Origin: Rhabditophanes sp. KR3021
Taxonomy: Eukaryota; Nematoda; Chromadorea; Rhabditida; Alloionematidae
Length of the DNA stretch: 64,000 nucleotides
Assembly: GCA_963281155.1 (NCBI GenBank)
Contig: CAUJLY010000006.1
Coordinates: 8,928,001 to 8,992,000, forward strand
Direction of reading: 5' to 3'
The position numbers and the translations under genes were made by a program. The notes beneath the pieces are model-generated. The model saw only the letters and a program-made list of their open reading frames with translations, ran no database searches and was not told the DNA's origin. Every line of letters begins with the position of its first letter. The stretch's first letter is position 1. Below are positions 1 through 13,000 of the stretch, piece after piece.

Positions 1-92
1 TAACAGTTAGATCGTATTTTCTTTGATTTTTATGGGTATAATTCCTGTTATTTTCTTTTCAATTTTTGCATTATTATTAAACTAAATTTAGG

Positions 93-296
93 ATGAGTGA
101 GCTAACAAACAATAATACGTTGGTTGAAGATACAGATGACGAATTTCCTTTGCTAGATTTAATTCCTCCAGAACAACGCCAGCATATACCTGAACCAATT
201 CCTGTGGAGATGCAAGATGAATTGTATAAGATGCATAGAGAAGAAATTGATGATATGCCTGGTTTAGTTGGTGACGAAGAAAAACAAGGACAATGA
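93..296 (+). CDS. Small acidic hypothetical protein (67 aa) or last exon of a larger gene
   Basis: A 67-codon reading frame begins with ATG one base after an acceptor-like AG (90-91) and ends at TGA. It is acidic, with a Pro-rich middle (IPPEQRQHIPEPIPVEM) and a D/E-rich tail. The AG directly before the ATG can be read as a trans-splice acceptor, making this a complete small gene, or as the acceptor of an intron whose upstream exons lie left of the window. I do not recognise the family; no membrane segment or signal peptide is visible. The codon pattern looks protein-like, and the next gene on this strand is almost 2 kb away. Confidence 0.45.
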   Translation: MSELTNNNTLVEDTDDEFPLLDLIPPEQRQHIPEPIPVEMQDELYKMHREEIDDMPGLVGDEEKQGQ

Positions 297-2143
297 TTTA
301 AATTAATTTAAGCAAATGACATCTTTCTGTCAAATCAATATCAAAATCACTTTTTATCTGCAAATTTGTTTAAAACTATATTGTTAACAGTTTAAATAAA
401 TATAATTTGTTATTTATAATATGAGTAGGATGAACAGTTGATTTGATAAACGTAAAAATGCCTCTGTACATATTTGAATTTGATTAGGTCAAAAATTAAA
501 TTAACATTTAAATAATTTTCAAATATATGTTACTTCATTAAACATTCAATCTTAAAATTAAATAAAGAATGTTTTTTTATGATGATTCATTTTGTTATTA
601 TTTTTGAATCCTCTTATAATGTACTTAAAAAACGAAATCTCCAAAATATGCAAACTATTTGATTTTGTCATGAAAATAAATATTTATCGGTGCTTGTTTA
701 TTTGATTACTAAAAAACAGTCACCTGTTGTAATAGTATGAGTATGACTAATTTTGCCATTCAAACATTATTAAACTACTACCTTTATGTCACGATGATTC
801 TGATAGAAGCATTTTTTCAAGCGCGTGTGCATAGTTGTTTGCTTGATTAGATTCTATTTAAGGAGAAATGAAGGCTGATATTTTATCATATTTTTTGTCA
901 CAACAAATGTTTATTACAAAAATTGTACTAAGAGTATTTATTTGTAACAATTATGTGACTCAAAATATGATGTAATCTACTAATACTCTCTTCAATCACA
1001 AAAGGAGTATCCGCTAAACCTAATAAAAGATCGATCTTATTATAGTTACATTAGAAGGTAGTTTTTGCCTTGGTTGACCATCTTACATAACTATAATCAA
1101 CTTTAAGTTTGCGACTAATCAAAAAAGAAAAGAGGCTTTGATTCATCGTCGTCTTGTTTTGTAGATACACATCGAAATGTAATGATAAAAGATTCGCAAC
1201 GTTATATACATTCTTCTGTGTTAAAGGTCATTCAAAAATATCCTAATAAAAGTAAGACAATGTCCACTTTATTAATCACGTTGATTTACCTTGCACACAA
1301 AAAAATACACCAGCCGTTACCTGTCTGCAAACTGCCAACCAATTCTTTTGGTTACTGTTTTAAAGTTTTATACATTCTTTTTAATGATTCTTGTCCCTTT
1401 CTTTTGTAAACCAAAATATCTTACTCGAAAACGACATTTCAATGTTCAAATCGAGTTGAGTCTTTTGTGTTAATTATGATGTGACGATCATAACTTCGTT
1501 TAAATTTTCTTTTGTTTATACAAAGTTTTACGTTATTCAAACTTCAATTTATATTAATTACTCTCAAATGACCAATTAACATTAGATAATACTTTTGAAT
1601 AATAGTTTGTGAGGTTATTATTAAGCGCAATTTGAATATCCTTCAAAGTGTAGTTATATCTTCGAACGGGACAAAGACATCATCTACAATTTTGATGTCT
1701 AAACAAAATGTTTTGATACAAAAAGTCTTTAACAGTTGTCCCGTTATTCATATGATCCCAAATATACTCTTCACATCTCTTTTCCTGGCTCACATTTTAT
1801 TCTTACCTCATTCATATTTTTCTCCTTTGACAACAATTATTACCGTGATGACTTGTCCAAATAAATTTATTCAAATATTTCTTAATATTTTCAATTGTTG
1901 CTTTTATGAATAATAATTAGATAGTAGTATTAAACTTACAAAAATATTGTTATCCACTTTCATACTATATATTTAGGAGGCTACTTAAGAAGTTTTTTAT
2001 TATTAATTAAAAGTTGTTATTCCAATACAATATTATTTAATGAACAATCCACTATTACTTTGATTATTATTTCAATATTAATTTAAATACATTTATTCAT
2101 ATATCAACAATTTAATTGCAATTATTTTAATTACTTCCAGAGA
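297..2143. other. Intergenic, no gene seen
   Basis: AT-rich sequence with short accidental open frames only (for example 1182-1409 and 1632-1913), none of which has protein-like composition or splice signals I can support. The last part (2130-2143) carries the acceptor-like TTCCAG just before the chitinase start. Confidence 0.6.
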
Positions 2144-4344
2144 ATGTCGAATTCATTAATTATTCTCATGTCTGCTATCTTGATAGCTTTATTAAATGAA
2201 ATTAAGGGAGCTCCCACATCCATTGCAAATACGGAACCTTTTTTAAGGCCGTGTTATTTTACTAATTGGGCACAGTATCGTCAAGATCGTGCCAAATTCA
2301 TGCCAGAAGATTATATTCCCGGAATATGTACTCATATGTTGTTCGCTTTTGGCTGGATGAATGAAGACTTTACAGCCAGAGCTTATGATCCTGCGGATTT
2401 GCCGACTGACTGGGCTGGTGCTGGTATGTATGCTAGAGTTAATGCTTTGAAGAATAAAGACGCCAATTTGAAAACATTGTTGTCGTTTGGAGGATGGTCA
2501 TTTGGAACTGTTTGTATGTTTAATTTATCTAAAAGTATATATAAATACGTATTCGAGTGATTATTCAAAATAACTATACAAAGTAGCATAAACGTAAAAA
2601 CATGAAATAGATTTAAATACTCCCATTATATACAACATTTTTTGCTTTTTCTTAAGTATTAAAAATATTTATCAAACTAAATATTAAAAAGACAATATCG
2701 CAAATTAACAACAATAAAATTTCTCTTTGTAGTGTTTCAAGCAATGGCTTCGACGCCAGCTGGTCGTAAGACTTTCATTACTTCCTCAATCAAATTTGTT
2801 CGAACTTACGGATTTGACGGAATTGACATTGATTGGGAGTATCCAAAAGGCGAAACAGATAAGCAAAACTTCGTTGATTTGATTAAAGTAAGTTTAACTT
2901 AAGTTTAAATATTTTTAACACTTACCCCCATTTTGGTACAACACCTCTTTCATTTTAACCAATTGCCGAAACAAGAAGCTGGGTGGGGTTTCGTTTCTTT
3001 GACAATTTTCCGCTTTTGCTTCAGTAACTATTTGTACCCTTTAATAGCTCGTTAATATCAAATTTTTTATGCAAAAATACTATCCTTTTAATTATTATAC
3101 TCCAATTATTATTTTAATTATAGGAATTAAGAGCAGCGACTGTAAATGAAGCCAGTACTTCCGGAATGAGCAGATTATTGGTAACTGCAGCCGTATCTGC
3201 AGCTGTTGATGCAATTAATAGTGGATACAATATTCCAGCTCTCGCTGACGATTTTGACTTCATTCTGTTGATGTCGTATGATTTCCACGGAGCATGGGAC
3301 AGTAAGACAGGTTTAAACGCGCCATTATATCCTCGTCAAGGAGATTCAAACCCATTGTGGAATGTTGCGGGAGCTGCTAGTTATTGGGCAGAACAAGGAA
3401 TGCCAAAGAATAAGATTGTTGTTGGTGCAGCTACTTATGGAAGAGGGTGGACTTTAGCTAATGAAGGAAACAATCAAATTGGAGCTCCAGGATCTGCAGC
3501 GAGAACGACAAAGTACGTTAGAGAAGCAGGAACCGGTGCATATTTTGAATTTTGTGAAATGCTTGTTAATGGTGCGACGAGACATTGGGATGACGAAGCG
3601 AAAGTTCCCTATTTAGTTCAAGGTGATCAGTGGTTCTCGTATGATGATGTCGAATCGCTCCGTTATAAAGCGCAATTTGTTAAAGATGAAGGTTACGGAG
3701 GAATGTTTGTTTGGACTCTTGACTTTGACGACTTTAATGGAAGATGTTCAACAGGAGATGGCAAAAAATTCCCTCTTATTTCAGCTATTGCTGACGTCTT
3801 AGCAGGTGACAGAGTTGTCGTTGTTCCGGAAACTACAACTACAAATAAACCTCAAACAACAACCCCCACATCAACAACCTCCACATCAACAACCTCCACA
3901 ACAACTACAAAACCAAGCGGAGGAGAATTAGAGGGGTTCTGTGAAGAACTACCAAATGGATTCCATTCACTATCACCTTTTTCATGTTCTCAATTCATGT
4001 TATGTCTGGACAAAGCTTCGCATCTAATGGAATGCCCCTCGGATTTACAATACTCTGAAAACTTTGGCTATTGCGTGGGAGCTGAAGATTCCGGATGTAA
4101 AAGTTCACTTCCTCCAACACCTCCTCCTTACGTTGAGACCACAACAAGAAAAGGGCAAGTGACAACGAAAACACCGATAGGAGCATTCACCTGCAATCAA
4201 GAAGGCTTTTTCCCAGACCCAATTTCTTGTTTCCGCTTTTATCGATGTGTAAACACGACGCCTTACCTGTTCGATTGCCCTGGTGGTTTGGCATACAACA
4301 AAAAAGCTCAATTATGCGATCGAATCGAATTAGTGGAATGCTAG
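2144..4344 (+). CDS. Secreted chitinase: GH18 catalytic domain, Thr-rich linker, two chitin-binding (CBM14) domains
   Basis: Three exons: 2144-2513, 2733-2887 and 3124-4344, joined in frame by GTATGT/TAG and GTAAGT/TAG introns, giving about 581 residues. Residues 1-24 form a signal peptide (hydrophobic run [14 protein letters not shown]). GH18 signatures follow in order: YFTNWAQYR, the SFGGWSFGT strand, and the catalytic [10 protein letters not shown] with the general acid at about Glu159. Later motifs are [11 protein letters not shown] and the W in [13 protein letters not shown] Thr-rich linker (3835-3925) built on a repeated ACATCAACAACCTCC unit leads to two six-Cys peritrophin-A-like domains at the C-terminus. 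The family hydrolyses chitin; in nematodes this suggests egg shell, pharynx or moulting roles (inference). All catalytic residues are present. An AG 3 nt before the ATG could be a trans-splice acceptor. Two AATAAA signals follow the TAG. Confidence 0.95.
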
Positions 4345-4476
4345 TTGTGATACGAACAAATTATTTCAATTAATAAGTTAAACTGCGCAATTCCTTTGTA
4401 TATCAATGTTTGTGTTGTCTCGTACAACATTGACTAATATTTCAATATATACTTCTTGGGCTTGTTTTTTCATAAT

Positions 4477-4496
4477 AATAAAGCAATTTTAATAAA
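4477..4496 (+). terminator. Polyadenylation signals of the chitinase gene
   Basis: Two AATAAA hexamers (4477-4482 and 4491-4496) lie about 130-150 nt after the chitinase stop codon, a usual 3' UTR length in nematodes. Confidence 0.55.
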
Positions 4497-7431
4497 AGTA
4501 ACTTCTTCACCAATCTTATGCATAATTTGAGATGTTACTATTTACTGTGTCATATGTACGTTCAATTTCGGACTGGTGTACGAGACGAATCTTTCTTTTC
4601 CAACAGTTCTACGCTTTTAGTATCAAAAAGTGCGTCCATCAACGAAAGAACAATAAATAAGAGTGAAAATGTATTATTATTCTACCTTCCATTTGAGTAA
4701 AAGTCATAAATTGCACTATGCATGTTTAACGTCATTTTTTAATGTATAAATTAAATGGCAAATCTAATTTTAGGTATATCAACAACGTTTATCTCTCTTT
4801 GTGAGCAACAAATGAAGAACGTAGTTTGCTTCAAAAAGTCTGAGTACATATTCCATTTAATAATTTGTTTTTATAATAAATAAACATTCACAAATATAGT
4901 AAATGAGACACTTTATTATTATTGTACACTACTTTTAACTTAATATTTTCGTTGATAACACCCAAAGAGATATTTACTTCATTTGATTAATCTTTACATT
5001 TAAAAGATATGCTCAAGCTTTCAATTATTCCATATTAATAAGTCTGTACTTAACTTTTAATTTGATTTTTTCTAAATTTTAATACTTGGGATTAACGTAT
5101 GTTTGTATTTATTTAGTGGAGTATATAAAACTTATACTAGATATAAATACGAACCAATATTTTAAAGTGTAACTGCCTTGTTTTCATAATTATTATATTT
5201 TTGAGTCCAAAGCTAAATTAAGCCTAGTATAATGGCTATAAAAAACTTCTATACTTCAAACATCTTATTGCCTGATTATTCTTTTAATGCAATAAATCTC
5301 ATAATACAGTGGCAACACAAAGTCTAGTTGACTTTTATCCATAACATAAACAACAGGATATTTATATGACCGCTTATAAACTTATTTATAAGGAACCATT
5401 TGTTTTAAATAAATTTGTTTCCTACAGTTAATATCATTTGTTAGTATCATGTTATCAAAAAACGTTTTAATCTGATTTCACATCTACTTTTGATTCCATT
5501 TTATCATTTTTTAGCGCATTCATATAAACATTCATAATGATAGGGTAAGTTTCGTTTGGTTGCAAAGCATCATTAAATAAAAGTGTAATTTTAGGAAGAA
5601 ACTGAAAAAAGTATGTGTAGCAGTATTATTTATTGTAATATTATTCAGCATATATTCTCATTATCACATAATGTTTTTTATTACATCTACAATGGTGACC
5701 ATTAAGACAGAACCCTCGCTCAAAGATGTTAAACACCTTTCTCCTACCATTTTTCATTTTTTGCACCCCCTGTAAATGTCCCTACTACGAATTTCGTTTT
5801 ATTCCTATCTACTGCAGGTGTCGTCGTAAAAAACGATCTTTCAACGTTTTGAGACTGACATTCTTTTCTAATTTCATTTTTAATATGTCATACAAAGACC
5901 ACACTAATTATTTACTCCCTATCCATGCATGATATCTTGAGCGAGAGAGAAACCAAATTGATAGGCAATTTGTTTAGTCAAATATCAAATTAGTTTCACA
6001 AAAAACGGAGTGAATATGTATACATTTACAAGCCACACATAAATATATTTATTACATAAACCCATTCTTTTTTACCAAAAAATATAGAAAACATGTATAG
6101 TATATACATGCACATATTTAAATATAGATATATTAAGATTACTGTCAAATGAATTGCTATTAATTTCCATTCTCAGCTTTTATTTAAACTTACTCCTTTG
6201 GTTTATTCGAAATCATTTTAGATGATTCCAAATTATTAGGTCTACGCGCAAAAAGGATATTGTTTTAAGATATCAAATATGTTGGTACTAAAAGTATAAT
6301 TATTTTACACTCCAAATTACATCTATTTTTAACAATCAAAAAATAACGATGGCATCTTATCAATTAGTTCATTGTTGTCCATCAAGAACTGTTAATTATT
6401 TGGGGAATGCAATGTAGAATAATTTTTACGAACAAACATTGCCAGCTGACTTGGTGTGTTTTTTGGTAGTATTTTAATTATATTATGTACTCGAATATTT
6501 TCTTTGGATGGGTCACACTTCATTAAAATTAGATGCCATAAAATGGGTCTTGTTATTTATGGTTATTATTTGTATACCTCAAAGACAGAAATAAATAAAA
6601 TGATTATTTTTTATTACTTGACGCCATATTTTCCTTATTATAAAGTTTTTTCTTAGTTGCCTTCTTAAGAGTGCTTTATTGCAATTTTATTATAATATTT
6701 GCTGGTTACTTAATTTTAATTAATTACTCCCATTAACAATTCCATACACACATTATAAACATTATAGGCAATTTAATGTTTTTAATTAAGAATTCACATT
6801 ACTATCCATTCTTTTCTCCTCTATTCATTATTTTGTTCAATCAAAAAATGTTCGTTCTCTTAAAAGCTCCATCGCAACCATTTTGTCCTTAGCTCTGTTC
6901 TATTTTTTATCCTTCAGCATCATCAGTTCCTTTTTATTTTGTTTAATTATACTATCATTACTACTATGTTTTGGCTAATTTTAAAGTTAATTTCTTATTT
7001 GCCTCCTTCATAAAGGAGAAACACAAATGGCTTTGTTAGGCGCAGCAAACAACGAATAATTATTTGTTGATGTTCGACAATCTCTAATACTATTTTTACA
7101 TTCGAAGCTGTCTTTTAATGTTTACAACCAAAAAATCGTTCCTTTCGGTCGGTTGAGTATTTTGATTTTTTAAATATATATCTATCTCTATATTTATATC
7201 TTTGTGCCCGTGTGATGATTATTACTTCAATGCAGGCAAACAAGACATATAAAAAGTGCAAAATTTGAACATCTGTTAAAATAACATCTTTTTCAAAAGC
7301 CACTTGTTACAAGGATACGTAATATTTAAAGTGGTATTATATACTTTTATGAAATTGAGAGTATAAATAATTATGGAACAGTTGGCCTTAAAAGATGTGT
7401 TAGTTGGTTTGTAATTTCTATCTAATATAAA

Positions 7432-7447
7432 ACAGCATGCATGCTGT
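7432..7447. repeat. Perfect 16-bp palindrome ACAGCATGCATGCTGT
   Basis: The sequence equals its own reverse complement over 16 bases, with GCATGC at the core, inside a gene-free AT-rich region. It could be a dimeric transcription-factor site or chance. Confidence 0.7.
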
Positions 7448-10098
7448 ATAAATTTATTAATATTCGGATACACACCGAAGATTGCGTGCATTCCATTAGC
7501 ACATCTTTTGTCCATTTTTCTTTGTTTGATAAAAATAAATATATTTCTTTCATTTTTAAAACACCGGCTTTGTGTAATCAGGCACGAGAAGGAAAGTTGA
7601 AGAAAAATTTAAATCAAAATCTTTTTAATTAGTCACAAGAACGAACGTACAATTTGTACTTTCTCTACTTTTTATTTATTTATAAAAAAGTATCCATACC
7701 ATCTAAATTTATTTGTTAGCTTTTATGAGTTTCGGTAATATATGATAAGTATGCATTTCGTTTGCCAGAGTGCATTTCAATTTTTTCCTTTATTAAGATT
7801 ATACTCTTACAACCTCAGATTACCGATAGTGACATTAAATGGTCTTTAAGAATTAAACAAGTATGTGTGAACATGCATGCGTTTATTTGTGTAATTCACA
7901 TTTGCTTTACGAAATTTGTTTTAAAAGGTATTAATTTGCCAATTATCTTGGTATAACAAACTTTTAACTCATTTTTATACTTCTTATTTTCAAGGAAAGA
8001 GAGATAAAAGACTCTCCAATTTATTCCGATGCTTACATGAAATGAAGAAATATACATACCATTCTCATGTGAAGGATTTATTGGAGCATTGCAATTTGTT
8101 GTTAAACGAATATTTTTGTAGTATGAATAAATAAAAACAAAAGACAATTAACTCCGGCAGTCATCTTTCACCCCACAACCTTTTTTGTTATTTAAATGAG
8201 CTTAGTAAAAAATGAAGTTGCCATTATCCCCTTTCTAAGTCCTTTAAGATACCATTGTTTGGCATTTTAATTAACATTTCGTAGTACGTCACTTTTGATG
8301 GTATTTTTTTGTATTATTTGTTTTTTCGGATCTATCCTCAACCTTCTCCTTTTGACCAACACTAAGAAGTTATTTCATTCTTTAAAAATTGCCTTTTTGA
8401 GATGTTCTTAAGTCATGGCTTCCTCTTTTTACACAATCAATTTGATAGTTTCCATCTTCTAAACATGTTTACTTCATTCATATTGACGGTATGATTCATT
8501 TATCTCAACATTACCCATGCACTGTCACTTGTATTAAGAGTCCACAAACCTTACTACTGTTCATACTACGACGCTCAAATGACATCTACTAACTTATTAT
8601 TCAAAAATAGACAAAGGTATTATTGTTATCACATTAAAGAATTTTTCCCTTAGATTCCCCTCTTATTATTTTGCTAACAAACAACAATTTCACATCATTA
8701 ACAAGCAAATTTAACAAACATTTCAATTTTGCTATCATAAATTTCACACCTTTTTATAGTTGGAATGTTAACCATACAAATATATGTCTCACATAATAAT
8801 ATCCCTCATTCGCTTATTTGTCTTAATTTGGAGGCTCTACTCTCTTTTTAAATTCAAATTTATTATGAAAAAACATAACCACATTTCCTAAAGTCATTTC
8901 AATAAAGACATTTTAATATTTTCTCAGTATCAACTAACTACTTTTTACTATTTTCACACTTATGCACAATTTGGCAATTTTTTTATATCGAAACACATGA
9001 ATGTTTGTTGAGACTTAATTAAAATCACCTGAGTAAGAGTGGATGTATGTGGTTAGGATATGAGCGTGTGAACGGGCATTTCAAATTTTCTCTTAGTTGA
9101 GGGATGATGGTGCTTCCAATTGATGTGTTTTCAAATTAGTGTGTGTGCAATAAAAATCTGGTCTTATTGCTCTAAAGAGTGAGAGGTATATCTTCCTCCA
9201 TTATATACTTTTATACTTACATCCATGTAAGGTAATTTGAAATGGCCATTTACGATTTTCCTCGTATTTCGCTCCCATCTAGCTCACTTTTCGTTTTCCA
9301 AACATAGAATAGGCGAAAGCTTATCATGTTTGGTAAGTCATACAAATTAAGCCTTCTTTTAACTATTGTCTTCCTAAACTTTTGTTTCATAATTACGCTT
9401 TTCATACTTATTCATAACTTCCACTATTTTTTAAAAGTATAAAAAGAGGGTGCCAGGAAGTGGTCATAAATCTCTAAAACTGCAAAGCAATAACAATAAT
9501 AATAACATTACAAGATACTTAATTTTATTTATTATGACATAACAAAAGTCCTGTTTATTATGTTTTTACCTCATGAACCACCTATATGTATTTTTAATTT
9601 TTAAATCCCTGAAAATTATATAAGCTTGCTATTTACAAGTTCCTTAGAATTGTAAATTAATTTTTCTATGGTTGTATTCATAATAAATATCTGTATTATT
9701 GCCGATAAATCATATACCTTTCTTAACAAAAAAGAAAACGGAATTATTTATGTAAAAGTAGAATTAGCTTATTTATTCTTTTTGCAATCCAATTTTTTTA
9801 TTTTAAGCTAAAGTATAGAATCTAAGAAGTAAAAACGGCCTGTTAATTATAATCGGTTGAACAGTGCCTGCTTTTAAATTTATACAATGATTCTCCTGAC
9901 ATCATCCCTTCTTTTTATTTTTAAATAAATAGTTTCTATTTACTCCTCTTCGAAGATAAAATGAATCGCACATGCCTTTTCGAAGTATTTTTTGGTCTTG
10001 TACTTTGGGCAATTATTTAAGACTGTAGCTTCATCTAAATATGCCGCGTAATTATATCTTAAATTGGCTTTTCATAGTAATCTGGTGTCATTTTATAG

Positions 10099-13000
10099 AT
10101 GTCGCAATCTAATGATAACTTATTTAATAATCCTACTGGAGATGATGTCAATATTGATGACAACCAAAGTCCGTCGGCCATAGACATTGGAGAGGACATT
10201 GAACCGCTTGGGGCATATACTAGTTTAGTGAATTCGACTAATTCACCAACAGAGGCACTTGCTCCTGCAATCACACACGGTAACTTAAATGCTTCTGGTA
10301 CGTTTAAAATATCTTATTAATTAATGTCATAATTTAATTCAAAAACTAATAATTTGCAATTCCAGATCACCGACAACCAAGAGTATTAGTCCACGATTTC
10401 CCCCTCTTCTTTGGTAGATTCCACTCGGCACGTGTCATAGATGTAACTGCAACTGAGGAATCTTTTCATTTTTCTAATTATGACATGGATTTAATCGGTA
10501 CAACAGAAGGTTTTCTGGATGAAAATGGTTCTTTGGTCACAAACTACCGTCCAGAAAATCTTGTCGCGGGCGATGCCAACAGCAATTTATCTGGGGTTTT
10601 TCCTACATCACTAGATCCGACCATAAACCATACAAATTTTGCATTAGTAGAACTACATCTTAGCCGTAGAGAAGAAGTCTTTTACGCAGATACTGCTGCA
10701 TTGATGAGTATGGAAGATACCATTCGGCGTACTGTGACCGTTCCTGTTGAAAATAATCCCTCCCATCAGTAAACAAGCAGTTGAGTCGAGAGGAACTCAC
10801 GGTGAGGCTTTCATTTTGAATGAACAGGCTGTTAAATTTACTACTACTCAAAAAGTTACAGCTCTTTTACGTGCTTTTAGAAGGAAAAGTAATGAAAAGT
10901 ATTCACCTGATGATATCCCTTCTGATAAGGAGTATGAAGATGATTCAGATGACAGTAGCGGTCCAAGTAATAGCCGCAGAAGTGGTAATCAACAAGGTTC
11001 ATTCCCTTTGAATACCGGATCACGCAATAGCAAGATCGATAATACTGTTGAGACTGGTGAATATTCAAATTTAGCTGGCAAGAAGCGTCGCGTAGCTTAC
11101 AATGTTCTCATTGTCGTTACAGACACTGATCCAGGTAAAGAAATTTTAAGAAGTGAAGAAAAGACCGCTAATGTTATACAATTCTTAAACCTACAAAGCA
11201 AAGTGATGGATGCCGCACATGATAAAACAGGTCTTTGTTACAAACCATGTGTCTTTGTGATGACTTGGGAAGATGGTACCCAGTATGAAATAATAATGGC
11301 TCCCAACTTTAGAAATTACGGTATTCTTGAAAGATTTGAAAAAATTCAAGAAAATGACCAATCTCTTGATTGTGTTAAAGAATCAGATTCTTCCAAAACA
11401 TTTGACTTTTTAAATCAGGATTGGAGCAGACAAATTAGCAGATTTACTAAACATCCAGTTTTCATGAAGATGCTTCTTCCAGAATATCTGAAGTCTAAAC
11501 CGGAAGTTATACCAGCAAGTGGTGTTAAAAGAATTTCTTGTTATCCTGAGGAATTACTGACAGGTAAGTGGTTTCTTGCCTAAAAATCTATTATAAAGTA
11601 TATAATTTCAACTACTGAAGAATAATTTCTTAGCATTAGTAAGATTTTGGGTCAACAATTTTGCTTTTAATATTTATTTTGGCAGTATATCTTTTACTAT
11701 TCTGAACTAGCGAAGTAATTCCTTTAATTTTAAATGAGAACTTTGATTCTTACAATTTTTATAGCATAATAACACATGTAATTTAAATTTTCCTTGCAAC
11801 TCAAATGATGGGCAACAAGGTTACTCTTATAATAACATGATAAGTTTCGTAATCTTACATTAACTCAAATTATGTTGTGTTATCATTGCAACTCTTACGA
11901 TTTGTTTAATATAATAACCCAAATTATTTCGAATAACTTTTTAAATCTCACAATATCATTTACTTATTTATGTAATTTTGTACGATTCATTTAAACCAAT
12001 GATTTGATTAACTTTTACAAAACGATTTATTAAAACGCTTTCACTTATTATTATAAATTTGATAATATTTTCATCTCCACTCTTTTTTAAGATCAAGTTA
12101 AAACTCAAGCCCAACTGCCCTTGGAAAGTACAGTTAAAGCTATTACTCAAGCAGATGCTGGGGATTCGCGTAACACTATTTCGTCTATGATAGTATTGTC
12201 AAATGAAATCAACAAGGATACTCCTTTGACTACAGGAGAACCCGTTGAAACAGTAATGACTGAAAATATTACACCCGCAATAAATTCATCGTCCCTTAAC
12301 ACTGATTCTCCTATGCATATTCAAGATTCCGTCCAATCTCTTATCCCTGTCGAAAAAGAAGTCATAACTGAGAAAAGTTTGGCTATCGTATCTAAACTTT
12401 CTCAAGTAATAAGAGGCAAAAGTCCGCCTAGCTTATCTAAACCTTCTGAAGAAGTAAAAGACAAAAGTCCTGCCAGCTTATCAGATCTTTCTGAAATGAC
12501 TGATAGAGAAAAGGAAGATACTATTTCTTCTTCGGTTTCATCTGTCGAGACTACGTATTCACGAAATTCGGTTTCTTCTACTACTTCTCAGGAATCTGAC
12601 CTTTCTTCAAACTGTTCTGTAATTTCAAGTGAAAGCAGTATTGTTATTCAAGTAACTTCTCCTTCAAAACAAACTCGCGCAGCTAAACGTAAAGCTAATG
12701 TTCTCAATGCAGCTTATGCCGTTGATCTCAACAAAACAGATGTTTCAGACTCTTCGGGTAGTGTCGATAGTGGGTACGACAACAGCCAAAAAGCCAGCAG
12801 CCATAACTTGAATTGTGAAAGCCCAGAGACTCCTCAATCACCAAAGAAACTGCGTAACAGCAATTATCGAGTTAACGTGGAAGAAGGAATAAATGTTTGT
12901 ACTAAGAAAACTATTTCTCCTCAGATTACTACCGAACAGATCATGGAAATAAATTCAGAAACAATTGACAGTCCTTCAATTGAAAATGAAAGAAGTGAGA

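Larger units (their letters stand above)
4345..10098. other. Long intergenic region, no gene recognised
   Basis: About 5.7 kb of AT-rich DNA. Open frames (5726-5932, 6456-6656, 7276-7515, 7762-7956 and others) are short, Phe/Ile/Lys/Tyr-rich and lack start or splice context, as expected by chance at this base composition. The one discrete structure I see is a perfect 16-bp palindrome at 7432-7447. The right end (10087-10098) is a pyrimidine-rich acceptor-like TTTTATAG that abuts the next ATG. Confidence 0.6.

Noticed and set aside
1430..1460. tRNA B-box-like GTTCAAATC
   Set aside because: No matching A box, acceptor stem or anticodon arm could be folded around it.
1632..1913. 93-codon plus-strand frame
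   Set aside because: Begins without an ATG context, composition is that of random AT-rich DNA, no homology recognised.
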